A DNA stretch of 15,389 nt from an uncultured Clostridium sp. (GTDB lineage Bacteria; Bacillota; Clostridia; Lachnospirales; Lachnospiraceae): NCBI RefSeq assembly GCF_900547735.1, contig NZ_URHZ01000103.1:1-15389 (forward strand), in the 5' to 3' direction. Under the pieces are notes generated by a model. The model was not told the origin of the DNA. It was given only the letters and a program-made list of their open reading frames with translations, and made no database searches. The position numbers and the translations under genes were made by a program. Shown here piece by piece: positions 7,631-15,337 of this stretch. Within the stretch, counting starts at the first letter, position 1. The number at the start of each line of letters is the position of its first letter.

Positions 7631-7738
7631 CTATTTTGTCAGTATCTTCTATTTTGTCAGTATTTCCTATCTTGTCAGTATTTCTTATCTTATCAGTATT
7701 TCCTATCTTATCAATATTTCCCATCTTATCAGTAAACT
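7631..7738 (-). repeat. 18-bp tandem repeat array, nearly six copies
   Basis: Units at 7631, 7649, 7667, 7685, 7703 and 7721, each 18 bp, follow the plus-strand consensus YTATYTTRTCAGTATTTC. The last is partial (14 nt match). Adjacent units differ at one to three positions. On the minus strand each unit reads ...AAATACTGAYAA..., and the first copy contains the TAC-TGA end of the glycosidase-like gene, so the array begins inside its stop codon. No recognised function. It fills the space between the lipoprotein gene and the cyclase promoters, where I see no good terminator. Confidence 0.92.
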
Positions 7739-10095
7739 CTCGGACAGTAGAGCTGTACGGAATCTCCGGACCGTATCAGCACATTTCCCGGAGGAATTTC
7801 CGTTGACTGATAGAAAAACGGTTCCTCCGAGAAATTGGCAGCCGCCTCCAAATCTTCGCCGAAGGCGGTTCTCTGGACCTTTCCGTCTTCGGACAGATAC
7901 TCAAAGTCCGTCATCTCTTCACGCACCGCCTTCCCGGCAAATTCCGACCAGACTTTTACATGGGCCGTGATGGTCTCTTTCTCCCTGTCCCAGGTTTCGC
8001 GGTCCAGATGATAAAGCGGCGGCACATCATAGAGAATTTCCCTCATCATCCTGGCCGTCTCCTCCCCTTCGATCTTTAAGGTGGACCAGTCCCAGTGATA
8101 GGTTGTAATCACCGAATCATTATAAACAAGCCGGTACAGAGGGACGTCGAAGGAGATATCCGTGAAAATGCGCCTCCACTCCTCTTTTAATGGAATTTTC
8201 TTACCAAAATGTTCCGGGACGCCTCCGGAAGCGCTGTAATATTTTCCAATGTAATACATGCTCTCCCTGTTTTTCTTCATATCCTGATCTCTCCAGGAAA
8301 AGGAGGGGAGTTCGATTCCGTGGGCGAAGGCGATGTGCTGTGCCGCATAGTCATTACCTCCCTCGGAGCCAACCACCATGCCCAGTTCCTCCCCTATATA
8401 ATCAAGACGCTCCATTCTGGCAGCCGTATCCTGTTCCATCGTCGACCGGCGGGACGGCGTATAGTCGTCATAAAGTTCTCCGGCCGCATCACAATCCACA
8501 AACCATGAATTAAACGGGACTCCGGTGCCCAGAATCCATGAGGTTCTGTCCTTGACGGACGGCAGGGCCAAGGCAGGATTCAGCTTTCTTCCCACCTTGT
8601 TAAATCCCGCCGCTTTCTCACCGTTCCGGTTTTCTATCACAGCCTCCTCATAAAGCGACAGGTCTTTAAATGCCGCCGTATTCCATTCTTCCTTTCCTGG
8701 CTCATGGATGGAATGATAGGAATCATACGGCCCGATCAGATAGCCCGCATCCGCCGCTGCCTGAACCAGCTTTGGATTCCGCCAGGCATTTTCCCAGTTG
8801 TCAAGTCCGGTCCAGGCTTTATCGATACCGCCTGCCTTCATTTCTTCTATCAGTCCGGCGCTGCCCTTTATTCCCCAGTTTTCCGGTTCCGTAATAAATA
8901 CTCCCGACAGATTTGCATACAGAGCCGCTTTATTTAATGCAATCCGCTCCGGTTCATTGAGTTCTTCCGCCCCGGAAAGCGGCTCTGCGGTTCCCGCCGG
9001 CCCAGGCAGTTTTCCAGTTTTCACCGGCTCGGGCAGTTTTTCACGGTCATAAAAGTCACGGCCTGCTACCGCCTCCGTGATTCCGCGGCAGATTACATTC
9101 TTCTGGTACCCGCTCACATAATCCTGGGAGCGTATCTCATTCAGCACATTTAAAAACTCACTGCCCGTTTCCAGCTCCTGCACATACTCAGCCACATAGG
9201 TCAACGCCGGTTCTCCCGACGCCCTGCGAAATGCCGCCCAGTTGATATCTTCCGGCTCAACCGCTCTGCCGCACCAGAGATAAAAGTGGGGGGCACCGTA
9301 CAGTTTCCGGACCTCCCGGTTCCGTCCGGCCTTTTGCTCCAGGGTGGTAAAACGTCCCGTCTCCTTCAGGTAATCTTTATAGACGCCTGCAATCCGGACC
9401 GGTTCATTGTCCGTCACATAGATTCTGAACCGTTTAGACTTATTGGGATCTATCTCCGGGTAAGTGTGGCGCAGTTCCACTTCCAGTCCGTCCGGGTTTT
9501 CAAAATGCAGTTCCGTCCGGTAGGGATCTTCCATGATGTAAACCAGCGCCTTCTCCCCCTGGGACACCGCGAAAAACGGCATGGACAGGCTCTCCATCAC
9601 GGTAAAATCCGTATCCGTCAGATATTTGGCCCAGCCCTCATCCTTTCCCGGCACTCTCTTTCCCTCTCCCATCGGAAGATAGAAATAATCCCCCTTTACA
9701 ACCGGCCAGTTTCCGTTATTGTCTTTCCCTGAATCCGAGAGAAAGGTAACCGCCAGATAATCCGTTTCCGGTGTGACCGTTACTCTCATATTCTGCTGCG
9801 GATAGAACCATTCCGTCCCACCCCCGCTCTCCTTCACCGCCTCCACCTCTTTTTGTTCACCCGGCAGGGAAGCTTCCAGCTTTTCTTCCCCGTCAAACAG
9901 AGTCAGTGCAAAGGTCTCCGGCTCCACCTTAAAGCGCACCGGCCGGCCGCTTCCTGCGTCTGCCGCCTCTTCGGCGTTTTCTCCGCTTTCTCTGACCCCG
10001 TTTTCTTTTATACTGCTTCCCGTCGCTCCGTTTCCGGCGCAGCCGGTTATGAGAAGGGCGGATGCCAGCACCGCACTCATTATTTTCTTCTGCAA
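7729..10095 (-). CDS. Lipoprotein related to GH101/GH129-type glycoside hydrolases
   Basis: A 788-residue exported lipoprotein. It has an N-terminal hydrophobic signal with lipobox LITGC (Cys19), then a short Ser/Glu-rich linker. An N-terminal beta-sandwich-like region (about 50-250) is followed by a probable TIM-barrel (about 265-680) and a C-terminal beta domain. Sequence style matches the GH101-related Glyco_hydro_129 group. WFVDCD (D534 or D536) and GSEGG (E578) sit where a nucleophile and acid/base would be, but I assign these by pattern only. Known GH101/GH129 enzymes release alpha-linked GalNAc or Gal-GalNAc from mucin-type glycans; that this one does so is inference. A Pro/Gly-rich duplicated stretch (about 353-375) interrupts the barrel. 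The start is TTG, chosen because AAAGGAGG lies 8 nt upstream; the first in-frame ATG is five codons later. A DUF5696-like, non-GalNAc specificity is an alternative. Confidence 0.7.
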   Translation of the reverse strand: MQKKIMSAVLASALLITGCAGNGATGSSIKENGVRESGENAEEAADAGSGRPVRFKVEPETFALTLFDGEEKLEASLPGEQKEVEAVKESGGGTEWFYPQQNMRVTVTPETDYLAVTFLSDSGKDNNGNWPVVKGDYFYLPMGEGKRVPGKDEGWAKYLTDTDFTVMESLSMPFFAVSQGEKALVYIMEDPYRTELHFENPDGLEVELRHTYPEIDPNKSKRFRIYVTDNEPVRIAGVYKDYLKETGRFTTLEQKAGRNREVRKLYGAPHFYLWCGRAVEPEDINWAAFRRASGEPALTYVAEYVQELETGSEFLNVLNEIRSQDYVSGYQKNVICRGITEAVAGRDFYDREKLPEPVKTGKLPGPAGTAEPLSGAEELNEPERIALNKAALYANLSGVFITEPENWGIKGSAGLIEEMKAGGIDKAWTGLDNWENAWRNPKLVQAAADAGYLIGPYDSYHSIHEPGKEEWNTAAFKDLSLYEEAVIENRNGEKAAGFNKVGRKLNPALALPSVKDRTSWILGTGVPFNSWFVDCDAAGELYDDYTPSRRSTMEQDTAARMERLDYIGEELGMVVGSEGGNDYAAQHIAFAHGIELPSFSWRDQDMKKNRESMYYIGKYYSASGGVPEHFGKKIPLKEEWRRIFTDISFDVPLYRLVYNDSVITTYHWDWSTLKIEGEETARMMREILYDVPPLYHLDRETWDREKETITAHVKVWSEFAGKAVREEMTDFEYLSEDGKVQRTAFGEDLEAAANFSEEPFFYQSTEIPPGNVLIRSGDSVQLYCPRVY

Positions 10096-10125
10096 TTGAT
10101 TGTCCTCCTTTTGCGTGGTGAGGAA

Positions 10126-10170
10126 AGTATAGCAGAGCGGTGTTACAGGGATGTGACAGCGGTATCACAT
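10126..10170 (-). promoter_or_regulatory. Lipoprotein promoter with 11-bp direct repeats (response regulator operator)
   Basis: On the minus strand CTGTCACATCC (10159-10149) is followed directly by CTGTAACACCG (10148-10138), then 6 nt, then -10 TATACT (10131-10126). A weaker third unit, ATGTGATACCG (10170-10160, 8 of 11 like the second), sits in phase upstream. The same arrangement stands before the two-component operon at 12263-12296. The start codon follows 30 nt after the -10. Direct repeats at 11-bp spacing covering the -35 are the standard site of OmpR/PhoB-family activators. Confidence 0.75.
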
Positions 10171-10171
10171 C

Positions 10172-10201
10172 AAAAAAAGAATCCCGTCTGCGGGATTCTT
10201 T
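10172..10201 (-). terminator. Intrinsic terminator of the two-component operon
   Basis: A perfect 11-bp stem (AAAGAATCCCG and its complement, 10201-10191 and 10186-10176) has a 4-nt loop and is followed by four further T on the minus strand. It starts 3 nt after the kinase stop codon and ends next to the operator of the following gene. Confidence 0.92.
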
Positions 10202-10204
10202 CAC

Positions 10205-11563
10205 CTAAAATGTAATAACAAATTCAATTTTTCCTTTTTCCGTCCGGCAGGTACACTCATAACCGTACTTCTCCGCGATAGAACGGACCATTGAAAGTCC
10301 CAGTCCGGTTCCCGACATGTTTTTATTTCTCGACTCCTCCCCCACATAAAAGGGTTCCCAGAGCTGCTTCGGATCATCAAACTCCTGTTCCGTTTCATTT
10401 GCCACAGAAAACATGAGGCAGCCGTTTTTCTCCGCCAGCCGTACCTCTATTTGAGTTCCCGAAGCGTATTTGACGGCATTGGTAAGCAGATTTTCAATCA
10501 TACAGCCGACTGCGCTGCGGTCGCCCCGTATCGTTGCATTTCCCTCCGTTGATGTTCTGACCGTGAGCCCCCTGTTCCGCAGTTCAATGGCAAGTCCTTC
10601 AAGCTGTTCTTCCAGAAGACTCCCCACATCGACGGTCTCCGACTCCTTCCCGCCGGATTTGAGCCTCGACAGATACAGAAGTTTCTCTATGATGTCTTCC
10701 ATCCTCTCATTCTGCCTGATGATTGTGTCGAGGAAGGTTCCGTCGTCCATCCCGTCTCTGATTCCGGACGTATATGCCTTGATCAAAGCCACCGGCGTTT
10801 TCAGGTCATGGGAGACATTGTTCAGGAGACTCTCCATCTGACGGTTCTTCTCTTCCAGTCCCCTCAAATTCTCACGGATTGCCCCGCTCATCTGGTTCAT
10901 GCTCTCCGCCACGGTTTCAAGTTCATCCCCGGTGTGTACCTCTATCCTGCCGTAATTCTGTCCGGCTATCTCCTCCGCGAATTTCTCCATTCCGGCAAGA
11001 GGTATCGTGATTCTCCGTACGAGAAATGCGCATAAAAGAATGATAAGAATCAGGGCTCCACCGAAGATTATCATCGTACAGACGTTTATTAAGGCAATAA
11101 TTTCTTCCATATCGGGAATTACGATGGCAATGCCTGCCAGCCGGCCGCCGAGATCCACATACTCGACCGCCAGGCTGTAATTCATCCTCTCCTGCCTGTA
11201 TATCCGCATAAAACGACCTTCTCTGAGGGTTCTCTCATAATCCTGGTCCCAGAGCCAGTATCTGGCAAGGCCGAGCCCCTTTTCCAGAAATGCGGATTTC
11301 AGCTCCTCGTTCACTTTATTGATATCACCGGAGGTATCGGCAACCGCGATCACGGCGTCATACGTTTCTTCCAGCGATGCAATGGTTCCCTCCGTCTCTT
11401 CCTTTCCGTCCAGGAGTCCGGCCGCAATCTGCTCAAGCAGCGCTTTTTTCTGATGGATATAATAACGTTCTGCAAACCGGCTGTTCACCGCCACCGATAT
11501 CCCGATTACGGCGAGAAGGACCAGGGAAATACTGATTAAAAACTTTTTTGCCAGCTTAGTCAT
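10205..11563 (-). CDS. Sensor histidine kinase of the two-component system
   Basis: A 452-residue membrane kinase that should phosphorylate the response regulator encoded just upstream. Helix 1 (about 8-26) and helix 2 (about 158-183) flank an extracellular sensor of about 130 residues that I do not recognise. A HAMP domain follows (184-237), then HisKA with the phosphorylatable H252 in NNVSHDLKTPVALIKAY. The catalytic ATPase domain has an N-box (IENLLTNAVKYA, N358/N362) and a G-box (GTGLGLSMV, 418-426). The start was set at 11563, where GGAGG lies 6 nt upstream inside the last codons of the regulator gene; the stop of that gene overlaps by 8 nt. An in-frame ATG 11 codons earlier lacks this spacing. 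The neighbouring glycosidase-like lipoprotein suggests a surface or glycan signal (inference). Confidence 0.93.
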   Translation of the reverse strand: MTKLAKKFLISISLVLLAVIGISVAVNSRFAERYYIHQKKALLEQIAAGLLDGKEETEGTIASLEETYDAVIAVADTSGDINKVNEELKSAFLEKGLGLARYWLWDQDYERTLREGRFMRIYRQERMNYSLAVEYVDLGGRLAGIAIVIPDMEEIIALINVCTMIIFGGALILIILLCAFLVRRITIPLAGMEKFAEEIAGQNYGRIEVHTGDELETVAESMNQMSGAIRENLRGLEEKNRQMESLLNNVSHDLKTPVALIKAYTSGIRDGMDDGTFLDTIIRQNERMEDIIEKLLYLSRLKSGGKESETVDVGSLLEEQLEGLAIELRNRGLTVRTSTEGNATIRGDRSAVGCMIENLLTNAVKYASGTQIEVRLAEKNGCLMFSVANETEQEFDDPKQLWEPFYVGEESRNKNMSGTGLGLSMVRSIAEKYGYECTCRTEKGKIEFVITF

Positions 11564-12206
11564 ACGGCTCCTCCAGTGAGTATCCGAGGCCGACATGGGT
11601 GGTGATAAAGCCCTCCCCTATCTTGCTTCTGAGTCTCCTGATATGGGTATCGACCGTCCGGTCGTCTCCCTCATAGTCCATTCCCCAGACCTGTTTAAGC
11701 AGCTTCTCTCTCGACAATATGATTTTCCGGTTTGCCATCAGATAGCGGAGCAGCTCGTATTCTTTCTTTGTCAGCTTCAGCGTCTCTCCGTCCAGTGACA
11801 CCGTCATGTTTTCCTGGTTCAGTGAGAGCTGTGCGCACCGAAGCACATTCTCCAGTCCGCACAGCTTCTTGATTCTCAGCATCAGGATACGCGGATCAAA
11901 GGGCTTGTGAATGTATTCGTCGGCCCCTCCGCTGAGTCCTGCAATCTCATCCTCGGATCCGCTTTTCGCGGTCAGCATCAGTATCTTTACCGGTATTCCA
12001 TAATTCCGCAGCTCCCGGCACACGTCAATGCCGCTCATCCTCGGCATCATCCAGTCCAGGACAGCCAAATCCGTCCTGTGTTCCATCAGGTAGCCAAGCG
12101 CCGCTTTTCCGTCTGAAACCGCCGTCACATCATATCCTTCCTTTTTAAGGTACATTGTAAGAATTTTCTGCATATCCGGATCGTCTTCCGCTATCAGTAT
12201 CCTCAT
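11556..12206 (-). CDS. OmpR-family response regulator
   Basis: A 216-residue transcription factor. The receiver domain (1-115) has the acidic pocket E7/D8/D9, phosphoacceptor D51 in LAVLDWMMPRMSG, T79 and K101 in HKPFD. The winged-helix DNA-binding domain (about 126-213) has LTKKEYELLRYLMANRKIILSREKLLKQVWG and the recognition helix DRTVDTHIRRLRSKI, ending with the usual GLGYSLE. It is first in the operon with the kinase. A GAGGAG lies 11-12 nt before the ATG, a little far. Its promoter carries the same 11-bp direct repeats as the lipoprotein gene two genes downstream, so autoregulation and control of that gene are the likely outputs. Confidence 0.95.
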   Translation of the reverse strand: MRILIAEDDPDMQKILTMYLKKEGYDVTAVSDGKAALGYLMEHRTDLAVLDWMMPRMSGIDVCRELRNYGIPVKILMLTAKSGSEDEIAGLSGGADEYIHKPFDPRILMLRIKKLCGLENVLRCAQLSLNQENMTVSLDGETLKLTKKEYELLRYLMANRKIILSREKLLKQVWGMDYEGDDRTVDTHIRRLRSKIGEGFITTHVGLGYSLEEPYD

Positions 12207-12262
12207 TTACCGTAAGTCTCCTCACTCTTTCAATTTTCCCGGCCTCCGCCGGGTACACCGAC

Positions 12263-12296
12263 AGCATAGCAAAACGATGTGACAGCCATGTTACAG
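12263..12296 (-). promoter_or_regulatory. Two-component operon promoter with 11-bp direct repeats
   Basis: On the minus strand CTGTAACATGG (12296-12286) is followed directly by CTGTCACATCG (12285-12275), then TTTTGC, then -10 TATGCT (12268-12263). The spacing equals that of the lipoprotein promoter base for base. It starts 1 nt after the stop codon of the EAL gene, so the operon has its own promoter. Confidence 0.75.
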
Positions 12297-12297
12297 C

Positions 12298-14541
12298 CTA
12301 TGAACTGCTGCCGCCTTCCATGAATTCCTCAAATGCGGCGACGGGCATCGGCTTTGCAAAAATATAGCCCTGTATCATATCGCAGCCCGCTCCGGTGAGA
12401 AGCTCCACCATGTCCTGTGACTCGACTCCTTCGGCCACCACCTTCATTCCCAGGCCTTTTGCCAGGCCGATCACTGCTTTTACGACGTCGGTTCCCCTCG
12501 GCCCGTTCTCTCCGACGAAAAATCCACGGTCCATTTTCAGGCTGTCCATCGGCACTTCTTTTAATACATTCAGCGAAGAATATCCGCTTCCGAAATCATC
12601 CATGGAACATTGGAATCCCGCTCTGTGTATCTCTTCTATAGCTCCCTTGATGCGGCCCAGGTTTTCAAACACCATAGCCTCCGTAAGCTCAATCTCCAGA
12701 AATTTTGCCGGTACGCCGTAACGTTCCCGGATTTCAATATACGGTTTCAGAAAATCCGGATTTTCCAGGTGTCTTCTGGAAAGGTTGACCGATATGGGAA
12801 TCAGTTCTCTTCCCTCTTCCGTCCACCTGCGCAGCATGGCGCAGGTTTTCTCGAAGACATACCGGTCGATTTTTACGATAAATCCGTTTCTCTCAAACAG
12901 AGGGATGAATTCTCCGGGCGGCACGATTCCCCTTCCAGGGACGTTCCACCGCACAAGCGCCTCGGCTCCGGCCGTCTTTCGTGTCGTCAGGCTGACCTTG
13001 GGCTGGAGATAAACCTGGAATTCACCGTTTTTCATGGCGATCTCCATTGTATTTTCCATCTCTATTTCCTGATGCAGCTTCCGGCGCTCCATATCCGTGT
13101 AGAACATACAGTTCAGAAGGTGATCTCCCGCCTCCCTGCTTCCCTTTCGCGCCACATTGGCCCGGTCGCGTATTGTTATGACGTCCTCGGAACGGTTGGT
13201 AACCAGGTAAACTCCGCAGTTAACCTGAAGATAATACGGAATCAGCTGTCCTTCATTAAACGCATTGATTTCATCCACGATATGCTTCATCCGTTTCCGT
13301 ATCTCTTCCTGTTCCGTCTCCCTGATAACAAGGTTGAAGATATCCGACTCGATACGCGATACACACTCTCCCGCCTCAAGCTGGGAGGAGAGCACGTCAT
13401 GGACATGCTTCAGCACGCGGTTTCCTTCCTCTTTACCGTAGGAATCATTGATCAGTTTAAACCGCCGGATATCCAGTGTGATAAATGCAAATGCCTGACC
13501 GCCCCTTTTAAAGCGGTTCACTTCTTTTTCAAAACGCAGGGCCGTAAAACCTCCCGTAACAGGGTCTACCTGGGTAATCTCCGATACCTCACGCCGTTTT
13601 GTCCAAAGTATGTAAATAATCAGCACCAGAAACAGGGATACGATGCAGATACTGTTGCCGAGGGCAAAATATTTAAGTTGGTTGATACGGCTCATATAGA
13701 CGGAAGGGGAGATGAGCGATAAAAGATACCAGTCCCCCTCGGCTAACGGCACATAGTGCATCATGCGTTTTTCCCCGGAAACGCTAAACTCAAACGCCCC
13801 GCTCTTCATCCTCAGCATATCCGCCCTGACACGGCTCAGAGCGTCCCTGCTAAACTGCGCATTCATGGATTCCAGCGTATCAAAGTAATTCGTTCCGTCT
13901 ACGACCGCGTTGGCATTGCTGGAATGCAGGATAAAATCACCGGTTAATGTGACAATATGCGAGTATCCATATCCCTTGAACGTATCCGTATCCAGCAGCA
14001 GCACCATTGTCTCCGTGGGAATCCAGCCCGCCACGGCGCCCACCAGTTCGTCTTCCATGTAAAACGGGACGGCATACAAAGCTCCCTGCCTCTCGTCGTA
14101 AACTGAAGTAAGCTCTGAGCTGACACCGGATATTCCATTCAGTGCATTCCGGATTACGGTAAAACCGCCGACATTCCTTATATCCTCTATATAGTTGTCA
14201 TACAGCGTCCCCTCCAGATCCACATATCCAATCCAGTCGAACGGGCTCTTCTCCGTCAGAAGATGGAAGTATTCGCCGTTCTCCTCCGGGTCCTTGTCAA
14301 ATGCAGTCAGCGTAATGCTGACATTCTGAAGAATATCGAGTTCATTCCTGATCCCCGAGTCCACCTTATTTGTTGTCTGCTGCGATAATTCCGACAGATA
14401 ACGCTTCGCCTCCGCCGACACGACCCGGTTGCTCTGTGATACTAAAAGCATACACAAAAGTCCCACCGTAACCGTTGCCGCCAGCAGAGCGGCATACAGC
14501 CGGTACATTCTGTTTTTGATTTTCCTGTCACGCTCTTTCAT
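12298..14541 (-). CDS. Membrane c-di-GMP phosphodiesterase (dCache-like sensor, degenerate GGDEF, intact EAL)
   Basis: A 747-residue protein that should hydrolyse c-di-GMP to pGpG. Helix 1 (13-35) is followed by a double-Cache-like extracellular sensor (about 40-285), helix 2 (291-313), a GGDEF-fold domain (about 320-480) and an EAL domain (493-740). In the GGDEF fold the signature region reads RIESDIFN (396-403) rather than RxGGDEF, so it cannot be a normal cyclase; it may still bind GTP as a regulator. The EAL domain keeps the catalytic and metal ligands: E527 in EAL, N586, E618, D648/D649 in DDFGSG, K669 and E704, plus the QGY ending. The start was set at 14541 because the promoter TTGAAT...TATAAT overlaps the longer frame (TTG at 14643). 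The ribosome site is modest. Confidence 0.9.
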   Translation of the reverse strand: MKERDRKIKNRMYRLYAALLAATVTVGLLCMLLVSQSNRVVSAEAKRYLSELSQQTTNKVDSGIRNELDILQNVSITLTAFDKDPEENGEYFHLLTEKSPFDWIGYVDLEGTLYDNYIEDIRNVGGFTVIRNALNGISGVSSELTSVYDERQGALYAVPFYMEDELVGAVAGWIPTETMVLLLDTDTFKGYGYSHIVTLTGDFILHSSNANAVVDGTNYFDTLESMNAQFSRDALSRVRADMLRMKSGAFEFSVSGEKRMMHYVPLAEGDWYLLSLISPSVYMSRINQLKYFALGNSICIVSLFLVLIIYILWTKRREVSEITQVDPVTGGFTALRFEKEVNRFKRGGQAFAFITLDIRRFKLINDSYGKEEGNRVLKHVHDVLSSQLEAGECVSRIESDIFNLVIRETEQEEIRKRMKHIVDEINAFNEGQLIPYYLQVNCGVYLVTNRSEDVITIRDRANVARKGSREAGDHLLNCMFYTDMERRKLHQEIEMENTMEIAMKNGEFQVYLQPKVSLTTRKTAGAEALVRWNVPGRGIVPPGEFIPLFERNGFIVKIDRYVFEKTCAMLRRWTEEGRELIPISVNLSRRHLENPDFLKPYIEIRERYGVPAKFLEIELTEAMVFENLGRIKGAIEEIHRAGFQCSMDDFGSGYSSLNVLKEVPMDSLKMDRGFFVGENGPRGTDVVKAVIGLAKGLGMKVVAEGVESQDMVELLTGAGCDMIQGYIFAKPMPVAAFEEFMEGGSSS

Positions 14542-14614
14542 TCCCAATTCCCGTCTTCTACCTGTATTTTTAATATTCCACCGTACGCTCACGTTTTCCG
14601 GCATTCTGTTAATC

Positions 14615-14643
14615 ATTATATCATCATATTTCGGGCAATTCAA
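14615..14643 (-). promoter_or_regulatory. Sigma-A promoter of the EAL gene
   Basis: A -35 TTGAAT (14643-14638), 17-nt spacer and consensus -10 TATAAT (14620-14615) lie on the minus strand. They place the transcription start near 14608 and a leader of about 65 nt before the chosen start. No c-di-GMP riboswitch signature is visible in that leader. Confidence 0.7.
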
Positions 14644-14743
14644 CGGATGTTACCGTCAACCGGATTTCCTTACTTTTACCCGTTTTTGATGTTATCTGAA
14701 TAATCTTTAAGGTTTTTTTCTTTCCTTATTAAGCTTTCTCGTT

Positions 14744-14749
14744 TATAAT
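14744..14749 (+). promoter_or_regulatory. -10 box of the carbonic anhydrase promoter
   Basis: A consensus TATAAT lies 30 nt before the start codon. The 16-18 nt-upstream region is T-rich with no recognisable -35, so the promoter may be weak or need an activator. Confidence 0.5.
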
Positions 14750-14779
14750 AGCGGAAATGTACTGATGAGGAGGGTAATA

Positions 14780-15322
14780 ATGATCGATGAAATGATAAAG
14801 TACAATAAGGAATTTGTAAGAGATGGTTCCTACCGGCGCTACGCCGCCGATAAATACCCGCGTAAGAAGCTGGCCATCCTTTCCTGCATGGACACCCGCC
14901 TGGTCGAACTTCTCCCCGCTGCCCTCGGAATTAAGAACGGGGATGTAAAGATGATAAAGAATGCCGGAGGAATGATTACCGATCCCCTCGACACCTCCAT
15001 CCGGAGCCTGCTCATCGCCATCCTGGAGCTGAAGGTGACGGAGGTGATGGTCATCGCCCACACCTGCTGCGGCGTGGCCGGCATCACCCCGGACATAATC
15101 AGGACCCACCTAAAAGAACGGGGAATAACGGAAGAGGCCATCCTTCAGATGGAACAAAGCGGACTCGACTTCAACCGCTGGTTCCAGGGGTTCGAGACAC
15201 CGGAGGAGGAGGTAAAGCTCTCCGTCTCAATCCTTAAGAATCATCCTCTAATCCCTTCCGATATTACAATCACCGGTTTTGTTATGGATGTGGAAACCGG
15301 GCTGCTGGAACCTGTCTGCTGA
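14780..15322 (+). CDS. Beta-class carbonic anhydrase
   Basis: A 180-residue cytoplasmic zinc enzyme interconverting CO2 and bicarbonate. It has the beta-class pattern: C36-x-D38-x-R40 in SCMDTR, and H94-x-x-C97 in AHTCCG. The zinc ligands are thus C36, H94 and C97 with the D38/R40 dyad. NAGG (61-64) and the short C-terminus (GFVMDVETGLLEPV) fit the compact YtiB-like type of Firmicutes. The start was set at 14780, preceded at 4 nt by GAGGAGGG; a frame from 14765 would begin before the ribosome site. It is the only plus-strand gene, divergent from the EAL gene with 238 nt between. Its stop codon lies within a terminator hairpin. Bicarbonate supply is the family role; activity is inferred. Confidence 0.92.
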   Translation: MIDEMIKYNKEFVRDGSYRRYAADKYPRKKLAILSCMDTRLVELLPAALGIKNGDVKMIKNAGGMITDPLDTSIRSLLIAILELKVTEVMVIAHTCCGVAGITPDIIRTHLKERGITEEAILQMEQSGLDFNRWFQGFETPEEEVKLSVSILKNHPLIPSDITITGFVMDVETGLLEPVC

Positions 15323-15337
15323 GACGGGTTCTTTTTT
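15308..15337 (+). terminator. Terminator overlapping the carbonic anhydrase stop codon
   Basis: Arms GAACCTGTCT (15308-15317) and AGACGGGTTC (15322-15331) form a 10-bp stem with one G-U pair and a 4-nt loop, followed by six T. The TGA stop (15320-15322) is in the loop and stem base. Confidence 0.88.

Noticed and set aside
7618..7806. Plus-strand frame of 62 codons encoding FPILSV-type six-residue repeats
   Set aside because: It is a by-product of the 18-bp tandem array, whose unit is a multiple of three. There is no ribosome site, and it runs into the antisense of the lipoprotein gene.
12610..13722. Long plus-strand frame of 370 codons
   Set aside because: It lies wholly antisense to the well-supported EAL gene, shows no recognisable domain and has no ribosome site.
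14645..14655. A CTGTMACA-like half-site upstream of the EAL promoter -35
   Set aside because: Only one unit is present, with no 11-bp partner, and the distance to the -10 differs from the paired sites.
14542..14779. Possible c-di-GMP riboswitch or small gene in the divergent intergenic region
   Set aside because: No GEMM-type conserved segments and no frame with a ribosome site were seen. The region holds only the two promoters.
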